Below are positions 13,117 to 22,752 of a DNA stretch of 64,000 nucleotides, in pieces. Position numbers and translations under genes: made by a program. How positions within the stretch are numbered: the stretch's first letter is position 1; each line of letters begins with the position of its first letter. The DNA is taken from positions 80,752,520 through 80,816,519 of the forward strand of contig NC_058339.1 of the NCBI RefSeq assembly GCF_905475395.1, given 5' to 3'. Origin of the DNA: Chrysoperla carnea (taxonomy: Eukaryota; Arthropoda; Insecta; Neuroptera; Chrysopidae). The notes under the pieces are model-generated. The model did no database searches. It saw nothing but the letters and a program-made list of their open reading frames with translations, and was not told the origin of the DNA.

Positions 13117-14274
13117 TTAAATAAATTTTTTTAGTTCATCTTCTATTTTAGTAATTTCAGTATTTTGTTCTATTTCTTTTGCGAGGTTCAGTAACCTTTC
13201 ATCTACTTCATTTGTTTCTTGATTAACGTCTATAGTTTTTAATGCAGGATATAAAAAACACGGTTGAAATTTACCACGAATAGCGGAATGAGGAACTTGT
13301 AAAGCATGGTTTGTTGTTCGTAGGTCCATTACTTTCTTGGTGATCATACCAAAAAGATCGCGAACATCTGTATTGTACACATGATTCATAAACACTTCGC
13401 AAAAATATTGTACAAACCATGTACCTTTTGATGGATCACGATAACTTAAGAAGCCTGGGCTTGTCGTATAATAAATAAAAACATCTGACATGCTAGGGAT
13501 TGTTATATTTGTTTCAATTATTGAGCTTATTGTTCCCGTATTATCTGATTCCACTGTTTTATTATTATTTTCAGGTGTTTTGCCGATTGTAATATCTTTA
13601 ATATGATCTTGGGGAGTACTAGTTTCAGTCATTGCAGTCGGTTGATAGTTTTTAATAATTTCAGGTGGTTTATTAAGGGCTAAATCTTGCAGATCACCGC
13701 GACAAGCTTGAAAAATTATAAACTTCGGTTTATCTTGTAAAAGATTACAACACGAACTATTAAATCTTCCAATTATATCACTTGCTTTAATTTTTTTATT
13801 ATCAGAGGTATAAATATGTGTGTCTTCTGGAACATCACCCTGACCTCCATGAGACATTACTATTACAAAACATGAATTAACTTCTTTTAATAATTCATTA
13901 GAATTATCCGTAAATTTTTTTAAATTAACTTTAAGATCTTCCCAAGTCTGATTTTCCCAATAAACCCATTCGTATCCCATTTGAGTAAACAATTCTTTTA
14001 AGTTTTCTGTGTCAACATCAGCACCAGTGCGTTCATCAAGTTTTACATTAACATTTTTATTTTCAAATTTTATGTTATTAATTACAAGTGCTACACCTGT
14101 TTTGGATCCTCGCATTGAATACGGTGGATTTATACTTTCTGTGTCACTTAAAATTTCAGCTACTAAATTTTCAGTTGCTTTCACAGCATTTTTCATTTGA
14201 TCTGCATATTTCACAATAATTTTCATTTTATTTTTTTCTATATTCAAATAATTTGATGAATCTGTGAAATCCAT
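13117..14274 (-). CDS. Caspase without CARD, 385 aa (Dronc-like paralogue)
   Basis: A single-exon cysteine protease cleaving after aspartate; such enzymes drive apoptosis in the cytosol. A short N-terminal region (1-55) lacks a CARD or DED. The p20 domain begins near residue 58 and has the catalytic His in MSHGG (His142) and the catalytic Cys in QACRG (Cys191). An Asn/Thr-rich linker (~205-255) leads to p10, with SYRDPSKGTW and the C-terminal 'FQPCFLYP'. The closest relative is the caspase at 16018-17286; both resemble the CARD-bearing caspase at 20097. The upstream bases AACCATAGAAGAT align with the start of the neighbour (AACCATGGAAGAT), so its original ATG appears to be ATA and translation should start a few codons later. 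It could act as an effector, or as an initiator regulated without CARD recruitment. Confidence 0.9.
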   Translation of the reverse strand: MDFTDSSNYLNIEKNKMKIIVKYADQMKNAVKATENLVAEILSDTESINPPYSMRGSKTGVALVINNIKFENKNVNVKLDERTGADVDTENLKELFTQMGYEWVYWENQTWEDLKVNLKKFTDNSNELLKEVNSCFVIVMSHGGQGDVPEDTHIYTSDNKKIKASDIIGRFNSSCCNLLQDKPKFIIFQACRGDLQDLALNKPPEIIKNYQPTAMTETSTPQDHIKDITIGKTPENNNKTVESDNTGTISSIIETNITIPSMSDVFIYYTTSPGFLSYRDPSKGTWFVQYFCEVFMNHVYNTDVRDLFGMITKKVMDLRTTNHALQVPHSAIRGKFQPCFLYPALKTIDVNQETNEVDERLLNLAKEIEQNTEITKIEDELKKFI

Positions 14275-14744
14275 ATTATCTTCTATGGTTTTTGTTTTTC
14301 GTGTCTATCATCCACTTCTTTTACAGAAGTGGATATGTTTGTTTTTAAACTTGAGTATATGAAGTACAACCACGTTCTTGGTATTTTCAGAACTAAATAG
14401 ACGAATCAAACTTGTGTCATTTTATCAATTCGATTTTATATTTATTATCTTTTTATCAATTGTATTATCAATTTTCTCTTAATTTATTAAAATTTTAAAA
14501 AACTATTTCAGTCAATCCGAATATTTTTCATAAATTTATGTTTTTATTGTCACTGACGTTCTTAGAAAAAGAAACTACGATTAGATTTAAATATCTTATC
14601 AGTGTAAAACGTCATTGCTTAACTGGTGTGATTCAAAAATTGAAAAATAATATTACTATAAACGGCCTTTTAAGAAATCTTCCAATATTATCCACCGAAT
14701 CTATAGAATGTGCTCCAATTTAACGAGTTTACAGATCTGGGGCC

Positions 14745-14890
14745 AGAAATTTGTAAGGGCAAGAAATTTAGACAGCACTCTTTTTGTTAAAAGATCCACT
14801 CATACTTGAAATTTCGTGAATAGCTTCCTTTTGGCGAGTCTACCAAACTTTCTCTCTACATCTTTTCGAAAGTGCTTCGTTTTCAAATGC
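14745..14890 (+). repeat. Dispersed repeat family B, copy 1
   Basis: This 145-bp segment ('...ctttttgttaaaagatcc' through 'ttttggcgagtctacc' to 'ttttcgaaagtgctt') matches the reverse complement of 62190-62350 over most of its length at roughly three-quarters identity. It is non-coding and lies in the spacer between two caspases. Confidence 0.55.
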
Positions 14891-15520
14891 GCATGATCAA
14901 AATATGCCGAATATATGAGTTTTTCTTTCTAGATGAATACATACATAGTTTTAATGCATTTACAAAATAATTGCTTCAGAAATATGAAAAATAAATCAAA
15001 ACTTTCATGTTGGAAGAAAGACTAGTTAAAAATGAGAGAGAAATTGATAAATAATAAACCTTCATATAATTATTAAAAGTATACTTTTATTATCTTAATA
15101 AATAAATTATAATAATTGTTTATAAGATAATATTTTGGGTGTGAAAATAAATAATTGTATTATTTTATTTTGTTAAATAATATATTTATAGGAAACATAG
15201 GAAAATCTGGATTAGTTAGATCAACGTAAAAATCCATAGACATCGCTACTGGAAGGGGTGTGACTTTTCTAACAATCGTTGATTTTCTGGAGAACATTTT
15301 TAAATCAATACTGCCAATAGTGCAGTACATCATTTTTATTGTTCAAATTAAAATGAGTATTTCGAAAACCCCCTTCTTAAAATTATAAAATAAATCATTT
15401 TGAATAGTTTATCACATAAATAAAAACTAAATTTTTGTAAATATGGTAGGCTCATATTTAGGAGACCGATTTTAATGCTCCATAAATACAACATTCAGAA
15501 AAATAATCAACAGTGATAGA
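14891..15520. other. Caspase spacer, nothing recognised
   Basis: AT-rich DNA with no coding frame. It lies between the upstream end of the first caspase and the inverted-repeat element at 15525. Confidence 0.4.
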
Positions 15521-15524
15521 TTTA

Positions 15525-16018
15525 TGGCTGTGGTCACACGAACGTTTAATTCAGCGTCCGTTGAAATTAACGTGCGTTTTTAGAAATATTTTATGTCAAA
15601 TATGTGTCGTCACAATAATACAGCGGAGCGGGTTTTTATTCAACATATTTCTATTATTTTACGTTAATTAATTACTAATAATCAGAAAAATTTATAGCTA
15701 CTTAGTCATATCTAAATAAAGTCACTTAAAAATTAAAAATGAACAACTAGTGGATGTTTTTCATTTTTTCGATTATAATACACAACTTTTAATGTAGCTT
15801 TATTAAAAAACATTACCTATCTGTGCTATAGATATCGGAACTCAGAATTTACTTTCGTTTTTATAGATGTAATTCTTCAGATATTATCATGATATTTCAA
15901 ACTTATTAAGTCAGTACAATCAGAACTTAGTTGTTATGAGCACGATCCAATTGCTAAAACGTACATTGCATCTGATCTTTTAACGGACGTTAAAATAAAC
16001 GCTCGTGTGACCACAGCC
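15525..16018. mobile_element. MITE with terminal inverted repeats, abutting a caspase stop codon
   Basis: A ~494-bp non-coding element. Its left end reads GGCTGTGGTCACACGAACGT; its right end is the complement with one change, continuing into 'taaaataaacg' and 'taacggacg'. The flanks are TTA on the left and TAA on the right, compatible with a 3-bp TWA-type target duplication (PIF/Harbinger-like), though not a perfect copy. The last base of the element (16018) is also the last base of the TAG stop codon of the minus-strand caspase, so the element supplies that gene's 3' UTR. Confidence 0.75.
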
Positions 16019-17286
16019 TAAATAATTAATTTTTTTAATGATTTTTCTATTTTTGTATTTTCAGTTTTTTGCTCTAATTCTTTGGCAATTTTCAACAAGT
16101 TTTTTTCTTGATTAGTCTCCTGATTATCGTCTATTGTTTTTAATGCAGGATACAAAAAACACGGTTGAAATTTACCACGAATAGCAGAATGAGGAACTTG
16201 TAAAGCATGGTTTGTTGTTCGTAGGTCCATTACTTTCTTGGTGATCATACCAAAAAGATCGCGAACATCTGTATTGTACACATGATTCATAAACACTTCG
16301 CAAAAATATTGCACAATCCAAGTACCTTTTGACGGATCTCGATAACTTATGAACCCTGGACTTGTTGAATAATAAATAAAAATGTCCGACATACTCGGGA
16401 TTGTTTGGTTTGTTTCAATAACTGCGTTTGTTCTTGCTGTATTATCTGATTCCACTGAATTTCTTTGATTATTTACATATCTTTCAAGTTGTGTGACAAC
16501 TTCAAGTTTTTGGAAATTATAACAGGAGGAGCAACCAGATTCAGCCATTCTAGTCCTTTGACAGTTTGAATTAATTTTAGTCGTCTTTCTAAGGGCGAAA
16601 TCCTTCAAATCACCTCGGCATGCTTGAAAAATTACAAACTTTGGCTTATCTTGTAGTGGTTTACAATTCGAACTATTGAAATGTCTGATTATTTCATTTG
16701 CTGCAATCAGTTTATTATCAGAGGTATAAATATGTGTGTCCTCGGGGATCTGCCCTTGACATCCATGAGACATTACTATTACAAAGCATGAATCAACTTC
16801 TTTTAATAATTCATTAGATTCATCCGTAAAATTTTTTAATTTAGTTTTAATATTCTGCTCAGTTTGATTTTCCCAATATTCCCATTCAAATCCCATTTGA
16901 GTAAACAATTCTCTTAAATTTTCTTTATCAACATCAGCACCTTTTCGCTCCTCAAGTTTTTCACTATCATTTTTATTCTCGAATTTTATGTTATTAATTA
17001 CTAGTGCCACACCTGTTTTGAGTCCTTCCATTGGATATGGCGGAACTTTATCTTCTTTCTCATTATTAGAGTTAGAATTATCGACTGAATCCTGTTTTGC
17101 CACTTTATTTTTCATTTCTTCTGCATATTTCACAACAATTTTAGTTTTTTCTTTTCTTACATTTGAACTTTTTGAATCTGTATAGTCTTCAATAATTTTA
17201 CTATTTATTCTTTTATTCACTGACTCTACAGAAATTTCCATTTCACTTTTCTCCAATATGTTTGCACGATCTGGAAAATCTTCCAT
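16018..17286 (-). CDS. Caspase without CARD, 422 aa (Dronc-like paralogue)
   Basis: A single-exon caspase. I start it at the ATG giving MEDFPDRANI because this context aligns with the first caspase; an in-frame ATG 20 codons upstream (17346) adds no family sequence. A charged N-terminal region (1-85) has no CARD. p20 carries His174 (VMSHGCQG) and Cys223 (QACRGD). The linker is Cys/Ser/Asn-rich, and p10 has SYRDPSKGTW and the 'FQPCFLYP' end. p10 is identical in protein sequence to the first caspase from YFCEVF to ALKTID, and nearly identical in DNA, while neighbouring parts differ by about 20%. That points to gene conversion. The stop codon overlaps a MITE end. It is a head-to-tail neighbour of the other two caspases on the same strand. 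Confidence 0.88.
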   Translation of the reverse strand: MEDFPDRANILEKSEMEISVESVNKRINSKIIEDYTDSKSSNVRKEKTKIVVKYAEEMKNKVAKQDSVDNSNSNNEKEDKVPPYPMEGLKTGVALVINNIKFENKNDSEKLEERKGADVDKENLRELFTQMGFEWEYWENQTEQNIKTKLKNFTDESNELLKEVDSCFVIVMSHGCQGQIPEDTHIYTSDNKLIAANEIIRHFNSSNCKPLQDKPKFVIFQACRGDLKDFALRKTTKINSNCQRTRMAESGCSSCYNFQKLEVVTQLERYVNNQRNSVESDNTARTNAVIETNQTIPSMSDIFIYYSTSPGFISYRDPSKGTWIVQYFCEVFMNHVYNTDVRDLFGMITKKVMDLRTTNHALQVPHSAIRGKFQPCFLYPALKTIDDNQETNQEKNLLKIAKELEQKTENTKIEKSLKKLII

Positions 17287-17589
17287 GGTTTCAAAGACTA
17301 TGACAAACGATATAGTCCCTGATAGTTCTTTTATTATATTACTCACTTTATGATAATTTCTACTTTCAGGATTTTTTCTTTACTAAATAAATTTCAGTAA
17401 GGAAAAAAATTAACTTATATTTTATATAATTATGTTAATAAATTAAAATTTTTTTAGTTTTTGTTTTTTTAATGTTAATATAGATGCTTTTATTTCTACT
17501 TTCAATTAAAAAAAATGGAATATCCAAGTTTCTATGCTTAAAAATTTTACTCTTATCTGCGGATTACGTCAGTCCTAAACCATATTATT
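17287..17589. other. Upstream region of the middle caspase
   Basis: AT-rich, no coding frame beyond a possible 20-codon extension of the caspase. It probably contains that gene's promoter, but no core element stands out. Confidence 0.35.
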
Positions 17590-17845
17590 AAAAAAAAAAA
17601 ATTCGTAATACAGCTGATAATTAAATAGTCCAAGAAACATGTACCAATTTTTTGGATACGGAATCCTAAACTCGCACTTGAAACATATCTAAGGACACTC
17701 TTCATTAAATTTCCATTCAAAGGAAACAAAAAAATCAAAATCGGTTTAGCCGTTTAGGCGCTACGATGCCACTGACAGACAGACAGAGTCACACATATAG
17801 CGGTCAAACTTATAACATCCCTTTTTTTAGTTCGGGGGTTAAAAA
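17590..17845 (+). repeat. Interspersed repeat ending in a GGGGGTTAAAAA tail
   Basis: The segment contains 'aatcggtttagccgttt', then 'actgacagacagacag', then 'gtcaaacttataacatccc' and 'cgggggttaaaaa'. This order of motifs is common at the end of dispersed repeats in many insect genomes. It is non-coding, and the parent element is not clear. Confidence 0.5.
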
Positions 17846-19788
17846 GGAATTTAACATATTTCGAGTCAAATATTTTATGGCCTTATATGCACTTAATTTT
17901 TTGGTTACAGTTTTGAGTTACAGAGCACCTCACGATCTATTTAAGCAGAGCCAAATTAAATTATTAGGCTTAGCGTGGGGCCATTTTTTAAGCACTGTTC
18001 AAAAGCTTTTTTTATAAAAACCCTATCTCAAAATTCAATATAAATAACATCACTCGGTGAAAATTTTGCCCTTTGTGTCTGGCCTATAGTATATTTACCA
18101 AATATTATACTTTTTTATTTAAATCAGTACATTTTTATTTAAATCTATCCAGGACATGTGGTAAATAAAAGAAACCCACACACTTTGTATTGAAAATAGT
18201 CTAGGTCAAACTATCTGAAAATATAGTATGTTTTTATTTACAAGAAAAATCCTTTTGGCCACAAGTCGAAAAAATGAATAGTTTTCAAAATTTTTGATTG
18301 TAAAGGTGGGATATTTTGGCTATTGTAAAAAGCACTAGGTACCGAAAAATATGAGTTTTGTCTTAGGATCCCAGTATATTTTAGCAGAAAATGCAAAAAC
18401 ATCACCTTCAAAATCAAAAATTACAAATACTTTTTATTGTTTCAGCCTGTGCTAACTGGGACTTTTAATCATAAGATTATACAAAGGAGAACATACTAAA
18501 TTTTTAGTCAACTTGACCAAGCTCTTTTTTCCATATAAAGTGTGCGGGACCCTTTACTACACTTTACTATGACACTTGTGGCAACATTTATTAGTTTTCC
18601 TGTTCCGCTTGATTGCGGTATTTTCTAATAACTAATTATAAAATTGGATTTTGCCCAGAAACTCATTTTTCTTTGTTGATTAAGTTCATGGAAATACGCC
18701 AAAATATTGCGTGTGTGTGGCTTTTTCGTATTGCAAAATTAATACATATATTTAAAAAAAATCGTGAGTAGCAGAAGTCCACCACTAAAGTCATATATTT
18801 CCCTCTCATTTAATGTTTCTTCCAACATAAATAAAAGTTAAAAATTATCTAAAAAAATGGAAGGGAAAATCAAGAGACTGTCTTTGTGTAGTTTTTTATA
18901 ACAATATTTTATTTATTGTCTAATTAATTTCTCCCCCAATACATTTTGAATAAAACCAAATTTAAAAATACATTCTTTATGATTAATTTGCTAGATATCA
19001 CATTTTTATAAATTTGTTGCGGTTTTGTCACAGTAAATAAAACCCACATATATTATCTAATTATAAAATTTAATATAGATACTCATTACTTACTTCGTTC
19101 TCTTCAACATAAATTATATCGTTCGTACTGCCTATAGCTGAAGAAGATTGAAGTTTTATGAATTTCTTGTTTTTCTGTCATTCCAATAGCCATTTGTGTC
19201 CAAAAAAAAGTTCTAAGATAATTTTTAACGCTCTCTTCGCTAGGTGATTCCAACTTTAAAAATTATAATAGAAATACAAACTGTATCTCGCGATTTCGTC
19301 AGCGTGGAACATTTATTTTTTGTTCTCTAATACAGGTTTTACTGGAATATCTAATCATTCTAATGCCATCTAACGCTGATTTCCACTGACAAGTTAGCTG
19401 TTCAAGCTGTTTCGACCTTTATTGATTTTTTACCTTGAGACTGTAGGTATTCGTCGCTTTTTGAGTAAAAAAATCCGAAATCTGAATGAAAAAACTGATT
19501 CAGTTGAAGATTTTTTCTAGATCACAATCTACATTCCGTAGATCGATTTATTTCTGTCACATTTACAGGATCGATTTTTAAATCATCGCAATATTTTATC
19601 AAATTTTGCTTGTTTTTTCCCAACAAAGATAACTTTGGCGAAAATGCATTGTCGGACTGGGCGTATTCAATATTCAATCAAAGCATTCAATATTTGCAAT
19701 GAAGCAAAAACATACCTAAATGGCTAAATGATTTATCCTTCGGAAAAGTTGCTTTTTTGTACTTCGCAGAAGCAGTACCGTAGCAATT
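17846..19788. other. Gene-free spacer
   Basis: Nothing recognised in about 1.9 kb. A block at 19685-19780 shares short motifs ('tttgcaatgaag', 'tgtacttcgcag') with 9105-9330 in the first zinc-finger gene's intron, so some of it is likely an old repeat. Confidence 0.4.
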
Positions 19789-19986
19789 ATGTTTTGCGTA
19801 GGGGGGGCACTTATCGGAGCTGTTTATATTACGATCGAAAAAATGAAATCACATCATATTTTTGAGAACTCTCAAGCAGAAAATGTTTTAAAGAAATTAG
19901 AGCCTACAGAAGCTTTCAGTCAAGGAATAGAAAACGCGTACAAACTTTATGCAGCAATGGAAACTTTCCCATTCTTCCCGTTCTAA
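19789..19986 (+). CDS. Small unrecognised open frame, 65 codons
   Basis: I do not recognise this frame. It reads through a hydrophobic stretch (GGALIGAVYITI) and then an amphipathic, Glu/Lys-rich part ending FPFFPF. Its base composition is more gene-like (less AT-rich) than the surrounding DNA. A possible acceptor (TTTTGCGTAG) precedes the glycines, so it could be a terminal exon or a fragment of a copied gene. It lies just beyond the 3' end of the CARD caspase, on the opposite strand, so the two would converge. No partner exon was found. Confidence 0.25.
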   Translation: MFCVGGALIGAVYITIEKMKSHHIFENSQAENVLKKLEPTEAFSQGIENAYKLYAAMETFPFFPF

Positions 19987-20096
19987 ATGTTAATTCTTAT
20001 AATTTTCATTGATTGGGATTAGAATTTAAAAAATCCTCAGAATAGATTAGTTATTTTCAAATCGATAGTAATACGGCTAAAAAGTAAAAAAACATC

Positions 20097-21401
20097 TTAA
20101 AAATATAATTTTTCCGGTGATGATACTTTTAGCCCAGGATTTAAAAAACATGGTCGAAAGCCGTATGTTGCAATGTAGGCACTTTGTCTGGCGTCATCCT
20201 GAGTACGCTTTTCTGTTACCTCGCCACTAATCATACTAAAAAGTTTTTGAACATCAGTGTTATACGCATAATTCATAAATATTTCACATAAATATTGAAT
20301 AAACCATGATCCTAAAAGTGTATCACGATACGCGCGATATCCAGGACTGGATGCATAACATATTAACATGTCTGATTTATTTGGCATTGTTTCATGCGAT
20401 TCACCATCAGCTTCCGTTTTATTTATTGGTGATTGTGATATCACTCGTCGTGCAGCTTTCGGTGAAACGTATTTAACACCGAAATCTTCCATATTACCTC
20501 GGCACGCTTGAAAAATGAGAACTTTCGGTTTACTTCGCAATGATTTACAGCTTAAGTTACTAAATTTATTGATAATTTCGGATGTTTTGTATTCTAAATT
20601 ATCGTATGTAATGATATGAGTGTCCTCTGGAATATGACCCTCAACACCATGAGACATAAAAATAATGAAACATGAATCAACTTCTCTTAATTTATTATCT
20701 GTATCTTGTGTAAACTCTCGTAATTTAGTATGAATATCTTTGTACGTTTGATTTTCCCAATAAATCCATTCATATCCTAATTGTTTGAATAATTCTTTCA
20801 AATTTTTTGCATCAACTTCGGCCCCTTCACGTTTTTTATGTTTTGTACCCATAAATTCGATGTTATTAATTACAAAAGCTATGCCACGCTTTGTTCCATG
20901 CATTGGATATGGAGTTAAAGACTTATGTTGCAAACCGTTTGCAATGTCCATTCGTTCTTTAGATGTTTTTACAACAATTTTCGTTGGTTGTTGATCTAAA
21001 GACAGGGTTACTCCTGTGTTCTCTTCTAACAATGTGTTATATATATTATCTCTGTTATCGGTTTTGGATAACATTTCATGTTCAAATGGCTTTGCATTTT
21101 TTAATATATCAACAGGAGGAATAGATGGTTCTCCATTTAGAATTGAATATAATGTAGATTGTCCACTCTCTTGACAAGCTTCAAGTAATAATCCATACGA
21201 TTTTGGCCCCCTTTTTTGAATGTCCCAATAAAATTGTCTTTTTCTTTCGTGTGGTGTTATTGTTGGTAGCTGATATTTTTCCAATAAAATTTCCGGAAAT
21301 ATATTTTTTCTTTTAACATGTGGCAATAATATTTCTAAATTTGTATGCTTAAGTATTTCAGTGAAATTTTTTTGAATCCAATCTTGATGTTTCTTTTCCA
21401 T
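20097..21401 (-). CDS. Dronc: Initiator caspase with CARD, Dronc-like, 434 aa
   Basis: Residues 1-~90 match a CARD (helical, with KRGPKSYGLLLEA, comparable to QRGPTAYNLLINA in fly Dronc). CARDs recruit the enzyme to the Apaf-1/Dark apoptosome in the cytosol. After a ~75-residue linker the p20 domain begins near KRGIAFVINN. It has catalytic His251 (MSHGVEG) and Cys300 in QACRG. Fly Dronc has PFCRG here, so this protein keeps the common caspase form. p10 has CYASSPGYRAYRD and GSWFIQYLCEIF, close to the Dronc p10, and ends 'FNPGLK'-like (FLNPGLK). It is a single exon with the usual length for Dronc. The two CARD-less caspases downstream on the same strand look like its tandem descendants. Confidence 0.9.
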   Translation of the reverse strand: MEKKHQDWIQKNFTEILKHTNLEILLPHVKRKNIFPEILLEKYQLPTITPHERKRQFYWDIQKRGPKSYGLLLEACQESGQSTLYSILNGEPSIPPVDILKNAKPFEHEMLSKTDNRDNIYNTLLEENTGVTLSLDQQPTKIVVKTSKERMDIANGLQHKSLTPYPMHGTKRGIAFVINNIEFMGTKHKKREGAEVDAKNLKELFKQLGYEWIYWENQTYKDIHTKLREFTQDTDNKLREVDSCFIIFMSHGVEGHIPEDTHIITYDNLEYKTSEIINKFSNLSCKSLRSKPKVLIFQACRGNMEDFGVKYVSPKAARRVISQSPINKTEADGESHETMPNKSDMLICYASSPGYRAYRDTLLGSWFIQYLCEIFMNYAYNTDVQKLFSMISGEVTEKRTQDDARQSAYIATYGFRPCFLNPGLKVSSPEKLYF

Positions 21402-22752
21402 TTTGATTTAGATTTCATAAACAATAGAACGTTTTTGCAATGCTAGTTTGACGATCATTACAAGTCTCTAATTATAGAGATTTTAATCTCTAAAAAGATA
21501 AGACACAAGCTAAGCCACTTATTAGTATGACTCAAGTATGACTCAGACTCTCGGTAAGTCATTACCACAGACTTATTCAGTATATAGATTACAAATAGGG
21601 TTATTTTAAAACTAAAAAATCGTTTATGGGGCATATTTGTAGAATATGGAGGGTATATACCTCTACCCTCCATATTGTAGAATAAAGAAATTAATTTGAA
21701 CCAAAACAAAAGGTGTTGGATAACAATTTTTTAATATTATTTTTTTGTAATAACCGCTTTGTCGAATTGTCATTTAAAACATAACCTTTTGCAAATATAA
21801 ACCATAGATATATACAAAGGATTGCGTACCTGATTAAAAAACTAAAGAAAAAGATTTATTCAATGCCTAAAGTTTAGTTACATGATTATTGAATTTTAGT
21901 TTCACCTCTTTTACCTCTTACAGTTTTATCTCCTACGATTTAAAATATAAGAACTTTTGTACTATCTTTACCCATTCACGAACTACATATATATAGTCAT
22001 TTTTATACCATGTATATATGAAATAGTATATTAAGTTTAGCCCCAAGTTTGTAACGCTTAAAAATATTGGTGTCACGAAAAAAATTTTGGTATAGGTGTT
22101 CATAGAATTATCTAATTTGTCCATTTTCGTCTGTCCGTCCGTCCGTCTGTGAACACGATAAGTAAAAAACGAAAAAAGATATCAAGGTGAAATTTTTACA
22201 GCGCACTCAAGACGTAAAAAGTGATGTCGAGTTCGTAAATAAGCAACATAGGTCCATTGGATTTGTAGGACCCATCTTGTAAACCGTTAGAGATAAAACA
22301 AAAGTTTTAATGTAAAAATTGTTCGTTATAAAAAAATTAACGACTTTTGTTTGAAAAATTTTTTTGTAAACATCACTGTTTACTCACGAGGGCACACATT
22401 AGATGCAAATTTTATGCTAAAGACTTTCAAGGGTGATAAGTTTATCACCCTTTCAGAAAATGTGTATGGGATAAATTTTTACTTTATAACTTCAGCACAG
22501 TCAATGGTGTCATTTTATTTCTCTGTGTGAATCCAATATAATACGCAGTCCAATCTTTAAGTCCATATAGACTGCTAATATTGACTATATACTTACGTCA
22601 TTATTGGCATTCCTAATTCAAAGGCTACCAAATATTAAATGTCATTTTTAAATATTTAAAAAATTATTTTTGCATTTAAAAAATACCGTAACATTTTTAT
22701 ATAAAAATATCAATTTGTTTATAAAATTTACTCAAATATTGACTTTACAATC
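21402..22752. other. Spacer upstream of the Dronc-like gene
   Basis: This spacer separates the divergent Dronc-like gene (minus) and the second ZAD gene (plus), so it holds both promoters. It also contains a hairpin at 21643-21674 (stem ATATGGAGGGTA with its complement) and repeat family A at 22000-22420. No coding frame is seen. Confidence 0.45.
22000..22420 (+). repeat. Dispersed repeat family A, copy 2
   Basis: It starts TTTTATACCATGTATATATG, contains a 'gtccgtccgtccgtctgtg' block and the phrase 'gatatcaaggtgaaattt', and ends near 'aaacatcactgtttac'. The same order appears at 57290-57715 and, inverted, at 27340-27735. It is non-coding. Confidence 0.75.

Noticed and set aside
17287-17346. 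Upstream ATG as the start of the middle caspase
   Set aside because: The extra 20 residues have no counterpart in the paralogue, whose start context aligns with the internal ATG at 17286.
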